From NCBI RefSeq assembly GCF_023023025.1, contig NZ_CP095481.1:2108001-2172000 (forward strand): 64,000 bases of DNA, read 5' to 3'. The notes below the pieces were generated by a model, which saw only the letters and a list, made by a program, of their open reading frames with translations, ran no database searches and had not been told where the DNA came from. The DNA is from Amycolatopsis sp. WQ 127309. Its GTDB lineage: Bacteria; Actinomycetota; Actinomycetes; Mycobacteriales; Pseudonocardiaceae. Below are positions 34,445-45,519 of the stretch, one piece after another (within the stretch, counting starts at the first letter, position 1; each line of letters begins with the position of its first letter). A program made the translations under genes and the position numbers.

Positions 34445-35035
34445 GTGCGCAAACCAGCTGTGACGAGCATCCCGATCGCCTCCCTGATGGCCGAGCGCTG
34501 GAGCCCGCGGGCCTACGACGCGTCTGCCGTCGTCACCCCGGACCAGCTGCGAGCCCTCCTGGAGGCGGCCCGCTGGGCACCGTCGTTCGGCAACACCCAG
34601 CCGGCGCGGTACCTGGTGGGCGTCCGCGGCACGCCGGCGTTCGACGCGATCCTGGCGACGCTCAACTCGGGCAACCAGGCGTGGGCCCGGCGGGCGAGCC
34701 TCCTGCTGATCGGCGTCATGGTGACGACGAACGCGAAGGGCGACGTCCCCTACACGGAGTACGGGCTCGGGCTGGCTTCGGAGAACCTCGTGCTGCAGGC
34801 GGTGGAGCTGGGGCTGATCGCCCACCAGATGGCGGGCTTCTCGGCGGAGGCGGTCCAGTCGACGTTCGCACTGCCTGCGGACGCGGTCCCGAAGGTGGCG
34901 ATCGCGGTCGGTTCGCCGGCGCACCCGGAGGTCCTGGAGGAGGACTGGCGGATCGAGCGCGAGAAGGCGGACCGGGTCCGGATCCCGCTGGAGGAGTTCG
35001 CGTTCACCGAAAAGTGGGGCAACCCGGCGCTCTAG
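34445..35035 (+). CDS. Nitroreductase family FMN-dependent oxidoreductase
   Basis: 196 residues, GTG start. FMN-binding pattern: ERWSPRAYDASAVVTPDQLRALLEAARWAPSFGNTQPARYLVG (Arg and Ser/Asn contacts for FMN phosphate), LASENLVLQAVELGLIAHQM and VAIAVGSPA near the C-terminus. It reduces nitro compounds, quinones or enones with NAD(P)H. Its stop codon overlaps that of the convergent membrane-protein gene in a CTAG tetranucleotide. Confidence 0.9.
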   Translation: MRKPAVTSIPIASLMAERWSPRAYDASAVVTPDQLRALLEAARWAPSFGNTQPARYLVGVRGTPAFDAILATLNSGNQAWARRASLLLIGVMVTTNAKGDVPYTEYGLGLASENLVLQAVELGLIAHQMAGFSAEAVQSTFALPADAVPKVAIAVGSPAHPEVLEEDWRIEREKADRVRIPLEEFAFTEKWGNPAL

Positions 35036-35736
35036 ACCGGCAGGACCACGGCCCGGTCGCGGATGCGGTCCAGCGTCCCGAAGGGCACCACGGCGCCGAC
35101 GTCGTCGACGGCGGCGAACCCGCCCACGGTCGCCCTGATGTCGACGATGGCTTCGGCGGTAGCGGCGTCGAGCCCGCAAACCGACGCAATCACGTCCGCC
35201 GGCGCGTTGTTGAGATCGACGAGGCCACCGTCGTCGTAGTTCCGCGGCAGGTCGGGACGGCCGACCCGCAGGTCGCGCGCGATGAGCGGATCCTCGGTGG
35301 CGAGCTTCCGGGCTTCGGTGCGGCGATCACGCGCGGCCAGCGCGGCGGCGAGCGCCGGATCGGGGCCGTCGAGGCGCTCGCCGGGGACCTGGCGCAGGAT
35401 TTCGCGGCGCAGCTTGGCCTGCTGCACGCAGCCGACGGCGACCACGACGAGTCCGAGGACCACCGCGATCGACGTGAGCAGGTTCCCGGTCGACCCCACG
35501 ACCTTGCCCGCGGCGTCCTTCGGGGCGAGGGACATCAGCACGCCCATGAGCGCGGCCGCCACTCCGAAGACGGCGGCCTTGACGTAGAGCGACTTCCGGC
35601 CCAGCCGCACGGCGGCGTGCACGAACGGAACCCACGCGAAGAACCCGATCGTGGCGATGGTGACGACGAAGTACCAACGGCTCCCGAGGCGGACGACCGC
35701 ACTCGGCACCGTCGCGACAGGCTGTGAAACGGACAT
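35032..35736 (-). CDS. Membrane protein with C-terminal helix-hairpin-helix (ComEA-like) domain
   Basis: 234 residues, ATG at 35736. Three membrane segments (about residues 20-42, 52-74 and 88-110: FVVTIATIGFFAWVPFV, VKAAVFGVAAALMGVLM, LTSIAVVLGLVVVAVGCV), then a charged helix (RDRRTEARKLATEDPLIARDLR) and a C-terminal VDLNNAPADVIASVCGLDAATAEAIVDIR block of the helix-hairpin-helix type, seen in ComEA and in nucleic-acid-binding proteins. Whether it binds DNA is unclear; the same motif is also used for protein contacts. Known as a small conserved family in actinobacteria. Confidence 0.8.
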   Translation of the reverse strand: MSVSQPVATVPSAVVRLGSRWYFVVTIATIGFFAWVPFVHAAVRLGRKSLYVKAAVFGVAAALMGVLMSLAPKDAAGKVVGSTGNLLTSIAVVLGLVVVAVGCVQQAKLRREILRQVPGERLDGPDPALAAALAARDRRTEARKLATEDPLIARDLRVGRPDLPRNYDDGGLVDLNNAPADVIASVCGLDAATAEAIVDIRATVGGFAAVDDVGAVVPFGTLDRIRDRAVVLPV

Positions 35737-35830
35737 GATCAGCACCCCTTCCGGCGTGCTGATGTCGCCTGGCGACGACACTGCGTTACGAGGTCGCGCC
35801 CCGGGTCAGCCGATCGTGATCACCGTGAGA

Positions 35831-36211
35831 TCAGGAACCGCCGCCCACCCGGCGGATCACCTTCGCCAGGATTCCCGAGACCACGAGCCAGAAGATCGCC
35901 GCGATGCCGAAGTTCACCAGGACCCGCAGCTTGGCGTCGGCGGGTGTGAACAGGTCGCTGAAGCCCAGCGCCAAGCCGTCCGCCCAGGAGTGGACGAACG
36001 AGACGATGCCGTTGTCCGGGTTGGCCGAGCCGACCGTGAAGATCACGTGGATCACCAGGATCGCGGCGAAGACCAAGCCCACCCAGCGCACGATCGACGC
36101 CACCGCGTTGGCCACCTTGCCCCCGGCGCGACGCCAGTCGACGGGTGCCCGGCGGGCGACGCGCGTCTCCGTGTCCTCCGAAGACGCCGACGACTCTGCG
36201 TGTTCAGCCAT
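35831..36211 (-). CDS. Small membrane protein, two segments
   Basis: 126 residues, ATG at 36211. An acidic N-terminus with Ser/Glu (MAEHAESSASSEDTETRV) precedes two hydrophobic helices (ASIVRWVGLVFAAILVIHVIFTV and LVNFGIAAIFWLVVSGILAKVIRR) separated by an aromatic, polar loop (NPDNGIVSFVHSWADGLALGFSDLF). No recognised domain. A conserved actinobacterial type sitting in front of leuA. Divergent from leuA; the 126 bases between its start and the leuL start carry the leu promoter. Confidence 0.8.
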   Translation of the reverse strand: MAEHAESSASSEDTETRVARRAPVDWRRAGGKVANAVASIVRWVGLVFAAILVIHVIFTVGSANPDNGIVSFVHSWADGLALGFSDLFTPADAKLRVLVNFGIAAIFWLVVSGILAKVIRRVGGGS

Positions 36212-36337
36212 GCCCGCAGTTTCGCACGGCACTGGGCCGATTGCTACCCGCTGGTAACTCGGATGGCGGATGATGACGTAACGGTTGGATCGCGACCTCA
36301 CTTCCCCCCGGCCTGGCTCGATGGTTATGGTGGGGGC

Positions 36338-36363
36338 GTGGCGCGTGCTCTCCTGCTTCGCTG

Positions 36364-36379
<16 letters not shown>
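36338..36379 (+). CDS. leuL: leuA leader peptide
   Basis: GTG at 36338, 13 codons, stop TGA at 36377: MARALLLRCRDGA. Three consecutive Leu codons (CTC, CTG, CTT) form the sensing run, with GGTGGGGG as ribosome-binding site. It sits 75 bases before the leuA ATG, inside an RNA region with mutually exclusive hairpins. Ribosome stalling at scarce leucyl-tRNA would switch the structure. Leucine leader peptides before leuA are known in Corynebacterium and Streptomyces. Confidence 0.85.
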
Positions 36380-39186
<2,807 letters not shown>

Positions 39187-39205
39187 TCCACAGGCCGGGC
39201 CGCGG

Positions 39206-40132
39206 TCAGCGGTAGCCGGTCGTATCCGCCTCCTTGCCCGCGTCGACCACCTCGACCATGTAGCGCCACGCGTCCGGGCGGCTGCCGTCGGTGTCGTCGA
39301 CTTCGTACTCCCGCGCCAGCTGGCCGCTGCTCACCGTCTGCCCGGCCCACCGGTGCCGCTCCGGGTCCGTGGCCAGGGCCACCACTGTGCGGCCGCAGAA
39401 GGTCGGGGACTCCGAGATCGCGAAGTGCGGGGTCTTCTCCAGCGCGTCGCGCCAGTTCTCCTCCGTGACGCCGTAGATGTCCAGCATCGCCTCCGAGCGC
39501 AGGTAACCCGGCGTGAACGCGACCGCCGTGCACTCGTGCGCCGACAGCTCCGCGGCTTCACCGATCGCGAGCAGGTGCGCCGACGCCTTCGCGACGTAGA
39601 ACGGCAGCGACGTGCCCTCGCGGTAGTTCGCGTTGTACTCCGCGGTGCCGTCGGTCATCTCGACGACCAGGCCGCCCGGGCGGCGGATCAGCAGCGGCAG
39701 CAGGTGGTGGCCGGTGATCAGGTGCGCGTCGATGCCCAGGCGGATCATGCGCAGGCCGGCGTCCAGGTCGTGCTCCCAGACCGGCTTGCCCCAGCCCAGG
39801 TGCTGGTCGCCGCCCCAGATGCCGTCGACCAGGATGTCGAGGCCGCCGTGTGCGGCGTCGACCCGCTTCGCCAGCGCCGCGACCTCCGCCGGCTCCAGGT
39901 GGTCGACCCGGACGGCCTCGGCCTGGCCTCCCGCCTGCTCGATCAGCTCGACGGTCTCTTCGATGGTCTCCGGACGGTCCACTTCGGACTTCGTGGTGCC
40001 GCTGCTGCGGCCGGTCACGTAGACGAAGGCGCCCGCGCGGCCCAGCTCGACCGCGATCGCCCGGCTCGCACCGCGGGTGCCGCCGGCGACCAGCGCGACC
40101 TTTCCGGACAGGGTGTTCGATTCGGTGCTCAT
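39206..40132 (-). CDS. Short-chain dehydrogenase/reductase with altered catalytic motif
   Basis: 308 residues, ATG at 40132. DHRS1-like family: the N-terminal cofactor motif is GGTRGASRAIAVELGRAGAFVYVTGRS, in which GASR replaces the usual GIG turn. The catalytic region reads TSLPFYVAKASAHLLA: YxxK rather than YxxxK, so the Tyr-Lys spacing is one short or the aligned Tyr is Phe. The usual catalytic Ser is replaced by Thr in VVEMTDGTA. The C-terminus TPGYLRSEAMLDIYGVTEENWRDAL is typical of the family. Activity therefore needs testing. Confidence 0.85.
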   Translation of the reverse strand: MSTESNTLSGKVALVAGGTRGASRAIAVELGRAGAFVYVTGRSSGTTKSEVDRPETIEETVELIEQAGGQAEAVRVDHLEPAEVAALAKRVDAAHGGLDILVDGIWGGDQHLGWGKPVWEHDLDAGLRMIRLGIDAHLITGHHLLPLLIRRPGGLVVEMTDGTAEYNANYREGTSLPFYVAKASAHLLAIGEAAELSAHECTAVAFTPGYLRSEAMLDIYGVTEENWRDALEKTPHFAISESPTFCGRTVVALATDPERHRWAGQTVSSGQLAREYEVDDTDGSRPDAWRYMVEVVDAGKEADTTGYR

Positions 40133-40261
40133 GACCTCACGATCACCCCGAACCATGACAACTCCTGACATGGTTCACCCAATCTGTGGAAGAGCTGTCG
40201 GCTTCCTGTGAGTCCCCCTTGATCGGGATTCATCCGGGCCGCGCGGGCGGTTAATGGAGGT

Positions 40262-40813
40262 GTGGACGCGACTACGGCAGGACTGCTGGTGCTGTTCGTC
40301 GTCTCGCTGGTGCCGCTGCTGCCCACCGAGGTGACACTCCTCGGCATGGGCATCGCGGCGGCGCAGGGCGGGACGTCGCTGGCGCTGGTCATCGCCGTGG
40401 CCACGGCCGGGTGCCTGGTCTCCGACCAGGCGCTCTACGCCCTCGGCCGGTTCGGTGGCCGGGCGGCGCTGGACCGGTTGAGCCGGCGGAAGAAGATCGC
40501 CGCCGGCATCGGCTGGCTCGACGGCCGCCTGCAGCGCCACCCGCGGCCGGTGCTGGTGGTGGCCCGCTGGCTGCCGTCGGGCGGGACGGTCGGCGCCCTC
40601 CTCGCCGGCTCCCTCCGGTGGCCCATGGCGGAGTTCTTCACCGCGTCGGCCGTCGGCGTCACGCTCTGGACGTCCTACGTCGCCTTCCTCGGCTACGCGG
40701 GCGGCCAGATCATCACCGAACCCGGGATCAGCATGCTGCTCTCCCTCGGCGTCGCCTTGGTCCTGGGTTCGGTGATCACCTACAGCGTGAAGCGCGGCGC
40801 TAGAGCGATTTGA
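40262..40813 (+). CDS. DedA-family membrane protein
   Basis: 183 residues, GTG start. Four or five hydrophobic segments with the DedA (SNARE-associated) core: PTEVTLLGMGIAAAQGG, GCLVSDQALYALGRFGG and the RP...VVARWLPSGGTVGALLAGSLRWPMAEF motif with the membrane-dipping Arg. DedA proteins translocate undecaprenyl phosphate or phospholipids across the membrane. The last 14 bases overlap the convergent peroxiredoxin gene. A second DedA lies at 44044. Confidence 0.85.
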   Translation: MDATTAGLLVLFVVSLVPLLPTEVTLLGMGIAAAQGGTSLALVIAVATAGCLVSDQALYALGRFGGRAALDRLSRRKKIAAGIGWLDGRLQRHPRPVLVVARWLPSGGTVGALLAGSLRWPMAEFFTASAVGVTLWTSYVAFLGYAGGQIITEPGISMLLSLGVALVLGSVITYSVKRGARAI

Positions 40814-41444
40814 CGGCCTCGAGAATCGCCGCGGGCTCCGTGCGCGTCGTGTAGTCCGGGTGGACGTCGACGTACCGGATCGTGCGGTCCCGGTCGACCA
40901 CGACGACCGCCGGGTACGCCAGCTCCCATTCGCCGGTGCCGTTGACCTGGCCCAGGTCCGTGCCGATCGAGCTCATCGCCACCCGCACGGCGTCCGAGAC
41001 CCGGAACGTCAGCCCGAGCTGCCGCGAGACGACGTTCCCGACGTCCGACAGCACGGCGAAATCGAGCTCGTTCTTCTCCTGCGTGGACAGTGAGCCGTCC
41101 GCGGTCTGCGGGCTGATCGCGGCCAGCGTCGCGCCGAGCTTCGCCAGCTCGGGAACGACTTCCTGCTGGTAGGTGCGCAGCGTCAGGTTGCAGAACGGGC
41201 ACCACTCGCCGCGGTAGAACACGAGCACCGCGGGCCCGTCCGCGACGAGCTGCCCCAGGCTGACGGGCTCGCCATCCGCGCCCGGCAGCGTGAAGTCCTC
41301 GATCGTGACCCCGGCTTCGGCGAACTTCGTCTCGTCGGCCGCGCGGGCCATGTCGGCCTCGAAGACCGTGAACACCTCCGGCGGCAGCGCGCTCCGGCCG
41401 TGGTCCTTGACGCCGTCCAGCCCGCTCTTCAGGTCGTTCCCCAC
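40800..41444 (-). CDS. Peroxiredoxin-like AhpC/TSA-family protein
   Basis: 214 residues from the GTG at 41444, with CGGGGA upstream; the frame extends further but across the operator region. The thioredoxin fold has the peroxidatic-type motif VFYRGEWCPFCNLTLRTYQQEVVPEL (CxxC), then LAAISPQTADGSLSTQEKNELDFAVLSDVGN and VVVVDRDRTIRYVDVHPDY. It is an actinobacterial peroxiredoxin-like protein that reduces peroxides through thiols. Divergent from its likely TetR regulator across two copies of a palindromic operator. Confidence 0.88.
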   Translation of the reverse strand: MGNDLKSGLDGVKDHGRSALPPEVFTVFEADMARAADETKFAEAGVTIEDFTLPGADGEPVSLGQLVADGPAVLVFYRGEWCPFCNLTLRTYQQEVVPELAKLGATLAAISPQTADGSLSTQEKNELDFAVLSDVGNVVSRQLGLTFRVSDAVRVAMSSIGTDLGQVNGTGEWELAYPAVVVVDRDRTIRYVDVHPDYTTRTEPAAILEAVKSL

Positions 41445-41460
41445 TTGGGTCCCCGTTCGT

Positions 41461-41503
41461 TGTACTGATCGGTACAGTGCGGCTGACTGTACTGTTCGGT
41501 ACA
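41461..41503. promoter_or_regulatory. Two copies of a TetR-type operator
   Basis: TGTACTGATCGGTACA (41461-41476) and TGTACTGTTCGGTACA (41488-41503) are 16-base inverted repeats of TGTAC/GTACA with a 6-base centre, differing at one position. The second ends on the first base of the regulator's ATG (41503). Starts are 27 bases apart. The site lies between the peroxiredoxin and TetR genes, so the TetR protein probably represses both. Confidence 0.85.
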
Positions 41504-42111
41504 TGGAGACGCAAGCAGCGGCCACGACCGCGCGTGGCCAGCGGACCCGCGACGCGATCGTCGACGCGGCGGCGGAGCTGATGTACGTCCACGGCGTCGC
41601 GGGCACGAGCGTCGACAAGGTGCTCGCCGCGAGCGGGGCCGGGAAATCGCAGATGTACCACTACTTCAAGAACAAGGATCAGCTGGTCGAGGCCGTGATC
41701 GACCGCTACCTGGCGCAGATCCTCGGCAACCAGCCGGCGATCTTCACGCTGGCGTCGTGGGCTGATTTCGACACGTGGACCGAGCAGCTGCTCGACGTCC
41801 AGCGCCGCGCCGCGGCGCCGATCCCGTGCCCGCTCGGCAACCTGGCCGGCGAACTCGGCGACGACCCGAAGGTGAGGCCGCTGCTCGACCAGGCCTACCG
41901 GACCTGGGAGTCCCACCTGACGCGCGGCCTCGAACGGCTACGCGACCAGGGCGAACTCCCGGCCGACGCCGACCCGGCGCGGCTCGCCCAGGCCGCGATG
42001 GCGTGTGTACAGGGCGGCCTGCTGCTGGCCCACATCCGCGGCGACCTGACGGCCTTGGAGGACGCGCTGCACATCGCCGTCGCCCACCTCCGCGCTCACC
42101 GCACGTCGTGA
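41503..42111 (+). CDS. TetR-family regulator (LmrA/YxaF-like)
   Basis: 202 residues, ATG at 41503. N-terminal HTH (RDAIVDAAAELMYVHGVAGTSVDKVLAASGAGKSQMYHYFKNKDQLVEAVI) with the GAGKSQMYHYF signature of the LmrA/YxaF branch; the C-terminal domain (TetR_C_11-like) has PCPLGNLAGELGDDP. It is divergent from the peroxiredoxin, with the twin operators between them. Because the second operator touches its own start codon, it should repress itself strongly, perhaps released by a thiol-reactive or quinone-like ligand. Confidence 0.92.
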   Translation: METQAAATTARGQRTRDAIVDAAAELMYVHGVAGTSVDKVLAASGAGKSQMYHYFKNKDQLVEAVIDRYLAQILGNQPAIFTLASWADFDTWTEQLLDVQRRAAAPIPCPLGNLAGELGDDPKVRPLLDQAYRTWESHLTRGLERLRDQGELPADADPARLAQAAMACVQGGLLLAHIRGDLTALEDALHIAVAHLRAHRTS

Positions 42112-42147
42112 GTGGTTAGGGCGGTTCTAGCCGCCCTGACCACTCAC
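42108..42147. terminator. Terminator containing both stop codons
   Basis: A 17-bp inverted repeat (42108-42124 and 42131-42147) with a 6-base loop TTCTAG and one G-U pair. Its left arm contains the TetR stop codon and its right arm the LysR stop codon, so both convergent genes end inside the hairpin. Confidence 0.8.
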
Positions 42148-43052
42148 GAGCCGGTGAGCTGAGCGACCTCCGCGCGCAGCTCTTCGATCACCTGGGCCAC
42201 GGCCGGACGCTGCAGCGCGCCGGTGCGGCAGACCACTTCCACCAGGCGGGCCGCGCGGATCCCGGCCAGCGGCCGGCCGATCAGGCCGCTGCCGCGGCGG
42301 GTGTCCATCGTGTACCGCGGCAGCAGCGCGATGCCGTGCCCGGCCGCGACCAGCCGTTCGGTGATCCGGAAGTCGTTGATCCGCTGCACCACCACCGGCC
42401 GGACGCCGGTGCGGACGGTCAGCGAGCGCAGCACGTCGTCCACCGGGAAGCCGAAGTCGACGCTGATCCAGCGTTCGTCGGCCAGCTCCGGCAGCTCGAC
42501 GCGGCGCCGGTTCGCCAGCCGGTGCCCGGCCGGGAGCGCGACGTCGAGGGGTTCGCGCAGCAGCGGGACGACGTCGAGGCGGCCGGCGTCGAACTCCGGC
42601 GCGTGCTCGTCGCGGTGCGCCACGACGACGTCGTAGTCCGCGACCAGGCCCGGCACCTCCGGTGGCGTCATGTCGACGTCCCGGACGTCGATCTCGAGGC
42701 CCTCGTACCCGGCGACGCGGGTGAGCAGGCCCGGCAGCAGCATCAGCCCGGCTGACTGGAAGATCGCGACCCGCACGCGCCCGCGCGGCGCGCTGCGGTA
42801 GGTGTCCAGTTCGGACTCGGCGCGCTCCAGCGCGGCCAGCACCTCGTCGGCCCGGGCGACCAGCGCGCGGCCGGCGTCGGTCAGCCGCAGGCCGCGGCCC
42901 GCCGGTTCGGTGAGCGGCAGGCCGACTTCGCCTTGCAACGCGCGTAGTTGCTGCGACACCGCGGACGGCGTGCAGTGCAGCGCGCGAGCGGCCGCCGTCA
43001 CGCTCCCGCGGTCGGCGAACTCCCGCAGCGTGCGCAGGCGACCCAGATCCAC
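42144..43052 (-). CDS. LysR-type transcriptional regulator
   Basis: 302 residues, GTG start. Winged HTH at 1-60 (LRTLREFADRGSVTAAARALHCTPSAVSQQLRALQGEVGLPLTEPAGRGLRLTDAGRAL), then the periplasmic-binding-protein-like effector domain (RVRVAIFQSAGLMLLPGLL, CLAGHGIALLPRY-like AAGHGIALLPRYTMD). It is divergent from the EamA transporter gene by 86 bases, the usual LysR layout, so it probably activates that exporter in response to a substrate such as an amino acid. Confidence 0.93.
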   Translation of the reverse strand: MDLGRLRTLREFADRGSVTAAARALHCTPSAVSQQLRALQGEVGLPLTEPAGRGLRLTDAGRALVARADEVLAALERAESELDTYRSAPRGRVRVAIFQSAGLMLLPGLLTRVAGYEGLEIDVRDVDMTPPEVPGLVADYDVVVAHRDEHAPEFDAGRLDVVPLLREPLDVALPAGHRLANRRRVELPELADERWISVDFGFPVDDVLRSLTVRTGVRPVVVQRINDFRITERLVAAGHGIALLPRYTMDTRRGSGLIGRPLAGIRAARLVEVVCRTGALQRPAVAQVIEELRAEVAQLTGS

Positions 43053-43138
43053 GGCGTCAGCGTACGTGAAGCACGGCTACACGATTCCTGCAGATATTCT
43101 CGCTGGTCCTTCACGGTCGGTCTTGTCAGAGTGGAGGC

Positions 43139-44047
43139 ATGCCCACCCGTGACCGTCTGCTGGCCATGTTCGTCGCCGTCCTGTGGGGCCTCAACTTCCT
43201 CGCCATCCACGCCACGCTCGGGCAGTTCCCGCCGGTGTTCGCGGGCGCGCTGCGGTTCGCCGTGATCGCCGTTCCGACGATCCTGTTCGTGCCGTGGCCG
43301 AAGGTGAAGGTGCGGCACCTGCTCGGTTACGGGCTCGGCTTCGGCACCGGGCAGTTCGCGTTCCTGTTCATCGCGATGGACACCGGGATGCCGACCGGGC
43401 TCGCGTCGCTGGTGCTGCAGGCGTCGGCGCCGTTCACGGTGCTGCTCGGTGCCGTCTTCCTGCGGGAACGCGTCACCGCGCGGCAGCTGGCCGGGATCCT
43501 GCTGGCCGTCGCGGGGATGACGGCGATCGCGTGGCAGCAGTCCGGGCACGCGGCGCTGCTGCCGATGGTGCTCACCGTGCTGGCCGCGCTGAGCTGGGCG
43601 TTCGGCAACCTGAGCACGCGGCGGGCGGAGCCGGACAACCCGCTGCACTTCACGCTGTGGATGTCCGTGGTCCCGCCGCTGCCGATGTTCGCGTTGTCGC
43701 TGGTCATGGAGGGGCCGGCGGCGCAGTGGCACTCGCTGGCGACGCTGGGCACGCCGACCGGGCTGACCGCGCTCGGCGGGCTGGCCTACGTCGTGCTGTT
43801 CGGCACGATCGTCGGCTCCGGCATCTGGACGACGCTGATGCGCCGCAACCCGGCCGGCGTCGTCTCGCCGTTTTCACTGCTGGTGCCGGTGGTCGGGCTG
43901 ACGGCGTCGTTCCTGCTGCTGGGCGAGCGGCCGAGCGGCCTGGAGATCGCCGCCGCCGGGGTCGTGATCGGCGGCGTTCTCCTGGGCTCGCTCAAGTCCG
44001 CGCGCAAGCCCGATCCCGAGCTGCTGCCGGAGGAAGTGCCGGTTTAG
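43139..44047 (+). CDS. EamA/DMT-family transporter
   Basis: 302 residues with ten hydrophobic segments arranged as two EamA repeats (about 1-135 and 145-290; for example RLLAMFVAVLWGLNFLAIHATLG and LTVLAALSWAFGNLSTRRA). These exporters carry amino acids or metabolites such as threonine, cysteine pathway products or purines. GTGGAGGC lies 5 bases before the ATG. Regulated presumably by the divergent LysR protein. Its stop overlaps the convergent DedA stop. Confidence 0.9.
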   Translation: MPTRDRLLAMFVAVLWGLNFLAIHATLGQFPPVFAGALRFAVIAVPTILFVPWPKVKVRHLLGYGLGFGTGQFAFLFIAMDTGMPTGLASLVLQASAPFTVLLGAVFLRERVTARQLAGILLAVAGMTAIAWQQSGHAALLPMVLTVLAALSWAFGNLSTRRAEPDNPLHFTLWMSVVPPLPMFALSLVMEGPAAQWHSLATLGTPTGLTALGGLAYVVLFGTIVGSGIWTTLMRRNPAGVVSPFSLLVPVVGLTASFLLLGERPSGLEIAAAGVVIGGVLLGSLKSARKPDPELLPEEVPV

Positions 44048-44688
44048 GCGGCCGGTTCTTCCTGCTTGGGCGTCTCTTCGTCTTCGTGGTTCTTGCCGAG
44101 GCGCTTCTTCATGACGAAGAAGACGACGACGCCGATGACGATCGCGGCGACCAGGCCGTACTTGGAGAAGTTGCCGAGCCACTTCTCGGCGACGACGCCG
44201 AGGTAGTAGACGAGCGCGGTGGTGCCGCCCGCCCAGACGATGCCGCCGAGCGCGTTGGCGATCAGGAACTTCGGGTAGTGCATCTTCAGCGACCCGGCGA
44301 GCGGGCCGGCGAGGATGCGCAGGAACGCGATGAACCGGCCGAGGAACACGGCCCACATGCCGCGTTTGTTGAAGATGCGTTCCGCGTTGGCGATGTGCGT
44401 CGGCCCGAAATGCTTCGGGAATTTCCGGCCCGCCCAGGCGAACAGCCGTTGCCCGCCGGTCTTCCCGATCAGGTAACCGATGCTGTCGCCGACGATGGCG
44501 CCGGCGCTGGCCAGCGCACCGATCCAGAGCGGGTTCAGGTTGCTGTGCTGCGACGCCAGCAACGCGGCGCTGACCAGCACGATCTCGCCGGGCAGCGGAA
44601 TGCCGAGGCTCTCGATCATGATCACCGCGGCGACGATCAGGTACACCGAGATCGGCGGGATCGCCTCCAGCCATTGATCGATGTGCAC
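44044..44688 (-). CDS. DedA-family membrane protein
   Basis: 214 residues. Segment pattern of DedA proteins, with [20 protein letters not shown] (membrane Glu), [60 protein letters not shown] (membrane Arg motifs FxGRFxxxxR) and a last segment [18 protein letters not shown]. It is a closer match to canonical DedA than the copy at 40262. The cytoplasmic C-terminal tail is acidic/basic ([15 protein letters not shown]). Undecaprenyl-phosphate or lipid translocation is the likely role. Confidence 0.9.
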   Translation of the reverse strand: MHIDQWLEAIPPISVYLIVAAVIMIESLGIPLPGEIVLVSAALLASQHSNLNPLWIGALASAGAIVGDSIGYLIGKTGGQRLFAWAGRKFPKHFGPTHIANAERIFNKRGMWAVFLGRFIAFLRILAGPLAGSLKMHYPKFLIANALGGIVWAGGTTALVYYLGVVAEKWLGNFSKYGLVAAIVIGVVVFFVMKKRLGKNHEDEETPKQEEPAA

Positions 44689-44797
44689 TGCGGGTACCCC
44701 CTGGAAATCGGTCGTCTGTCACCGCAGGGTACCGGGGCCGGTCCGCACCGGGGGCCCCACTCAGGTATCCCTCCGTGTACGACTTAAGTCGCGTTTT

Positions 44798-45439
44798 TCA
44801 CCCCAACGCGGCAAGGGCCGGCCCGACCGGGAAGTCGCCGGAAACGACGTCGAACCCGCGGTTTTCGGTGAGCGGCTCCCCGAGCACCCCGACGACCACG
44901 GCGGCGACGTCCAGCCGCGTCACCCGCCCGGGTTCGAGGTGCCCGGCGACCTTGACGCGCCCGGTGGCGGGGCCGTCGGTGAGCGTGCCGGGCCGGACGA
45001 TGGTCCAGGTCAGCGCGGACTTCTGCAGCGCGAGGTCGGACAGCTGCTTGGCGAGCAGGATCGACCGCACGAGCCGGTCACCCTGGTCCGGGGAGTCGGC
45101 GAACTGCGCGGAGACCTGGATGTACCGCGCGACGCCGGCCTTCTCGGCGGCGTGGACGGCCGTGACGGAGCCGTCCCGGTCCACGAGGTTCACCGACGCG
45201 GGTTCCGGATCGGGCGCTCCAATGGCCGCGATGACGACGTCCGAGCCGAGGAAGGCTTCGACGAGGTCCTCGGGATCCGCCGTGACGTCGGCGACCACGG
45301 GTTCGACGTCGAGGTCTCGGAGGACTTCGGCCCGCTGCCGGCTGCGGAGCCCGGCCCGGACGGTGTGTCCTTTGGCCGCCAGAAGCCGTGCGATGTGGAA
45401 CCCGGTTCGCCCCGACGCGCCCAGCACGGTGACCTGCAT
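44798..45439 (-). CDS. NAD(P)-binding atypical SDR (NmrA/NAD(P)H-binding)
   Basis: 213 residues, ATG at 45439. Rossmann start VTVLGASGRTGFHIARLLAAKGHTVRAGLR (GASGRTG loop; Arg after strand 2 indicates NADP preference), then EPVVADVTADPEDLVEAFLGSDVVIAAIG and LTWTIVRPGTLTDGPATGRV. No catalytic Tyr-Lys pair is evident, so it may act as a redox sensor or an epimerase-like enzyme. Divergent from nothing; it follows the sigma factor gene on the same strand, separated by the paired DnaA-box-like repeat. Confidence 0.87.
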   Translation of the reverse strand: MQVTVLGASGRTGFHIARLLAAKGHTVRAGLRSRQRAEVLRDLDVEPVVADVTADPEDLVEAFLGSDVVIAAIGAPDPEPASVNLVDRDGSVTAVHAAEKAGVARYIQVSAQFADSPDQGDRLVRSILLAKQLSDLALQKSALTWTIVRPGTLTDGPATGRVKVAGHLEPGRVTRLDVAAVVVGVLGEPLTENRGFDVVSGDFPVGPALAALG

Positions 45440-45487
45440 GCGGTCGATCCTCCCGCAAGAACGGCGGCCGCGCTCGTCCTTCCCCAG

Positions 45488-45519
45488 GTTGTCCACAGGT
45501 GTGCCCCCATGTGGACAAC
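45488..45519. repeat. Inverted pair of DnaA-box-like sequences, copy 1
   Basis: GTTGTCCACA (45488-45497) and TGTGGACAAC (45510-45519) form a 10-bp inverted repeat with a 12-base spacer. Each arm contains TTGTCCACA, the DnaA box of GC-rich actinobacteria. It lies just after the sigma factor gene, so it could also act as a hairpin terminator for it. Confidence 0.7.
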
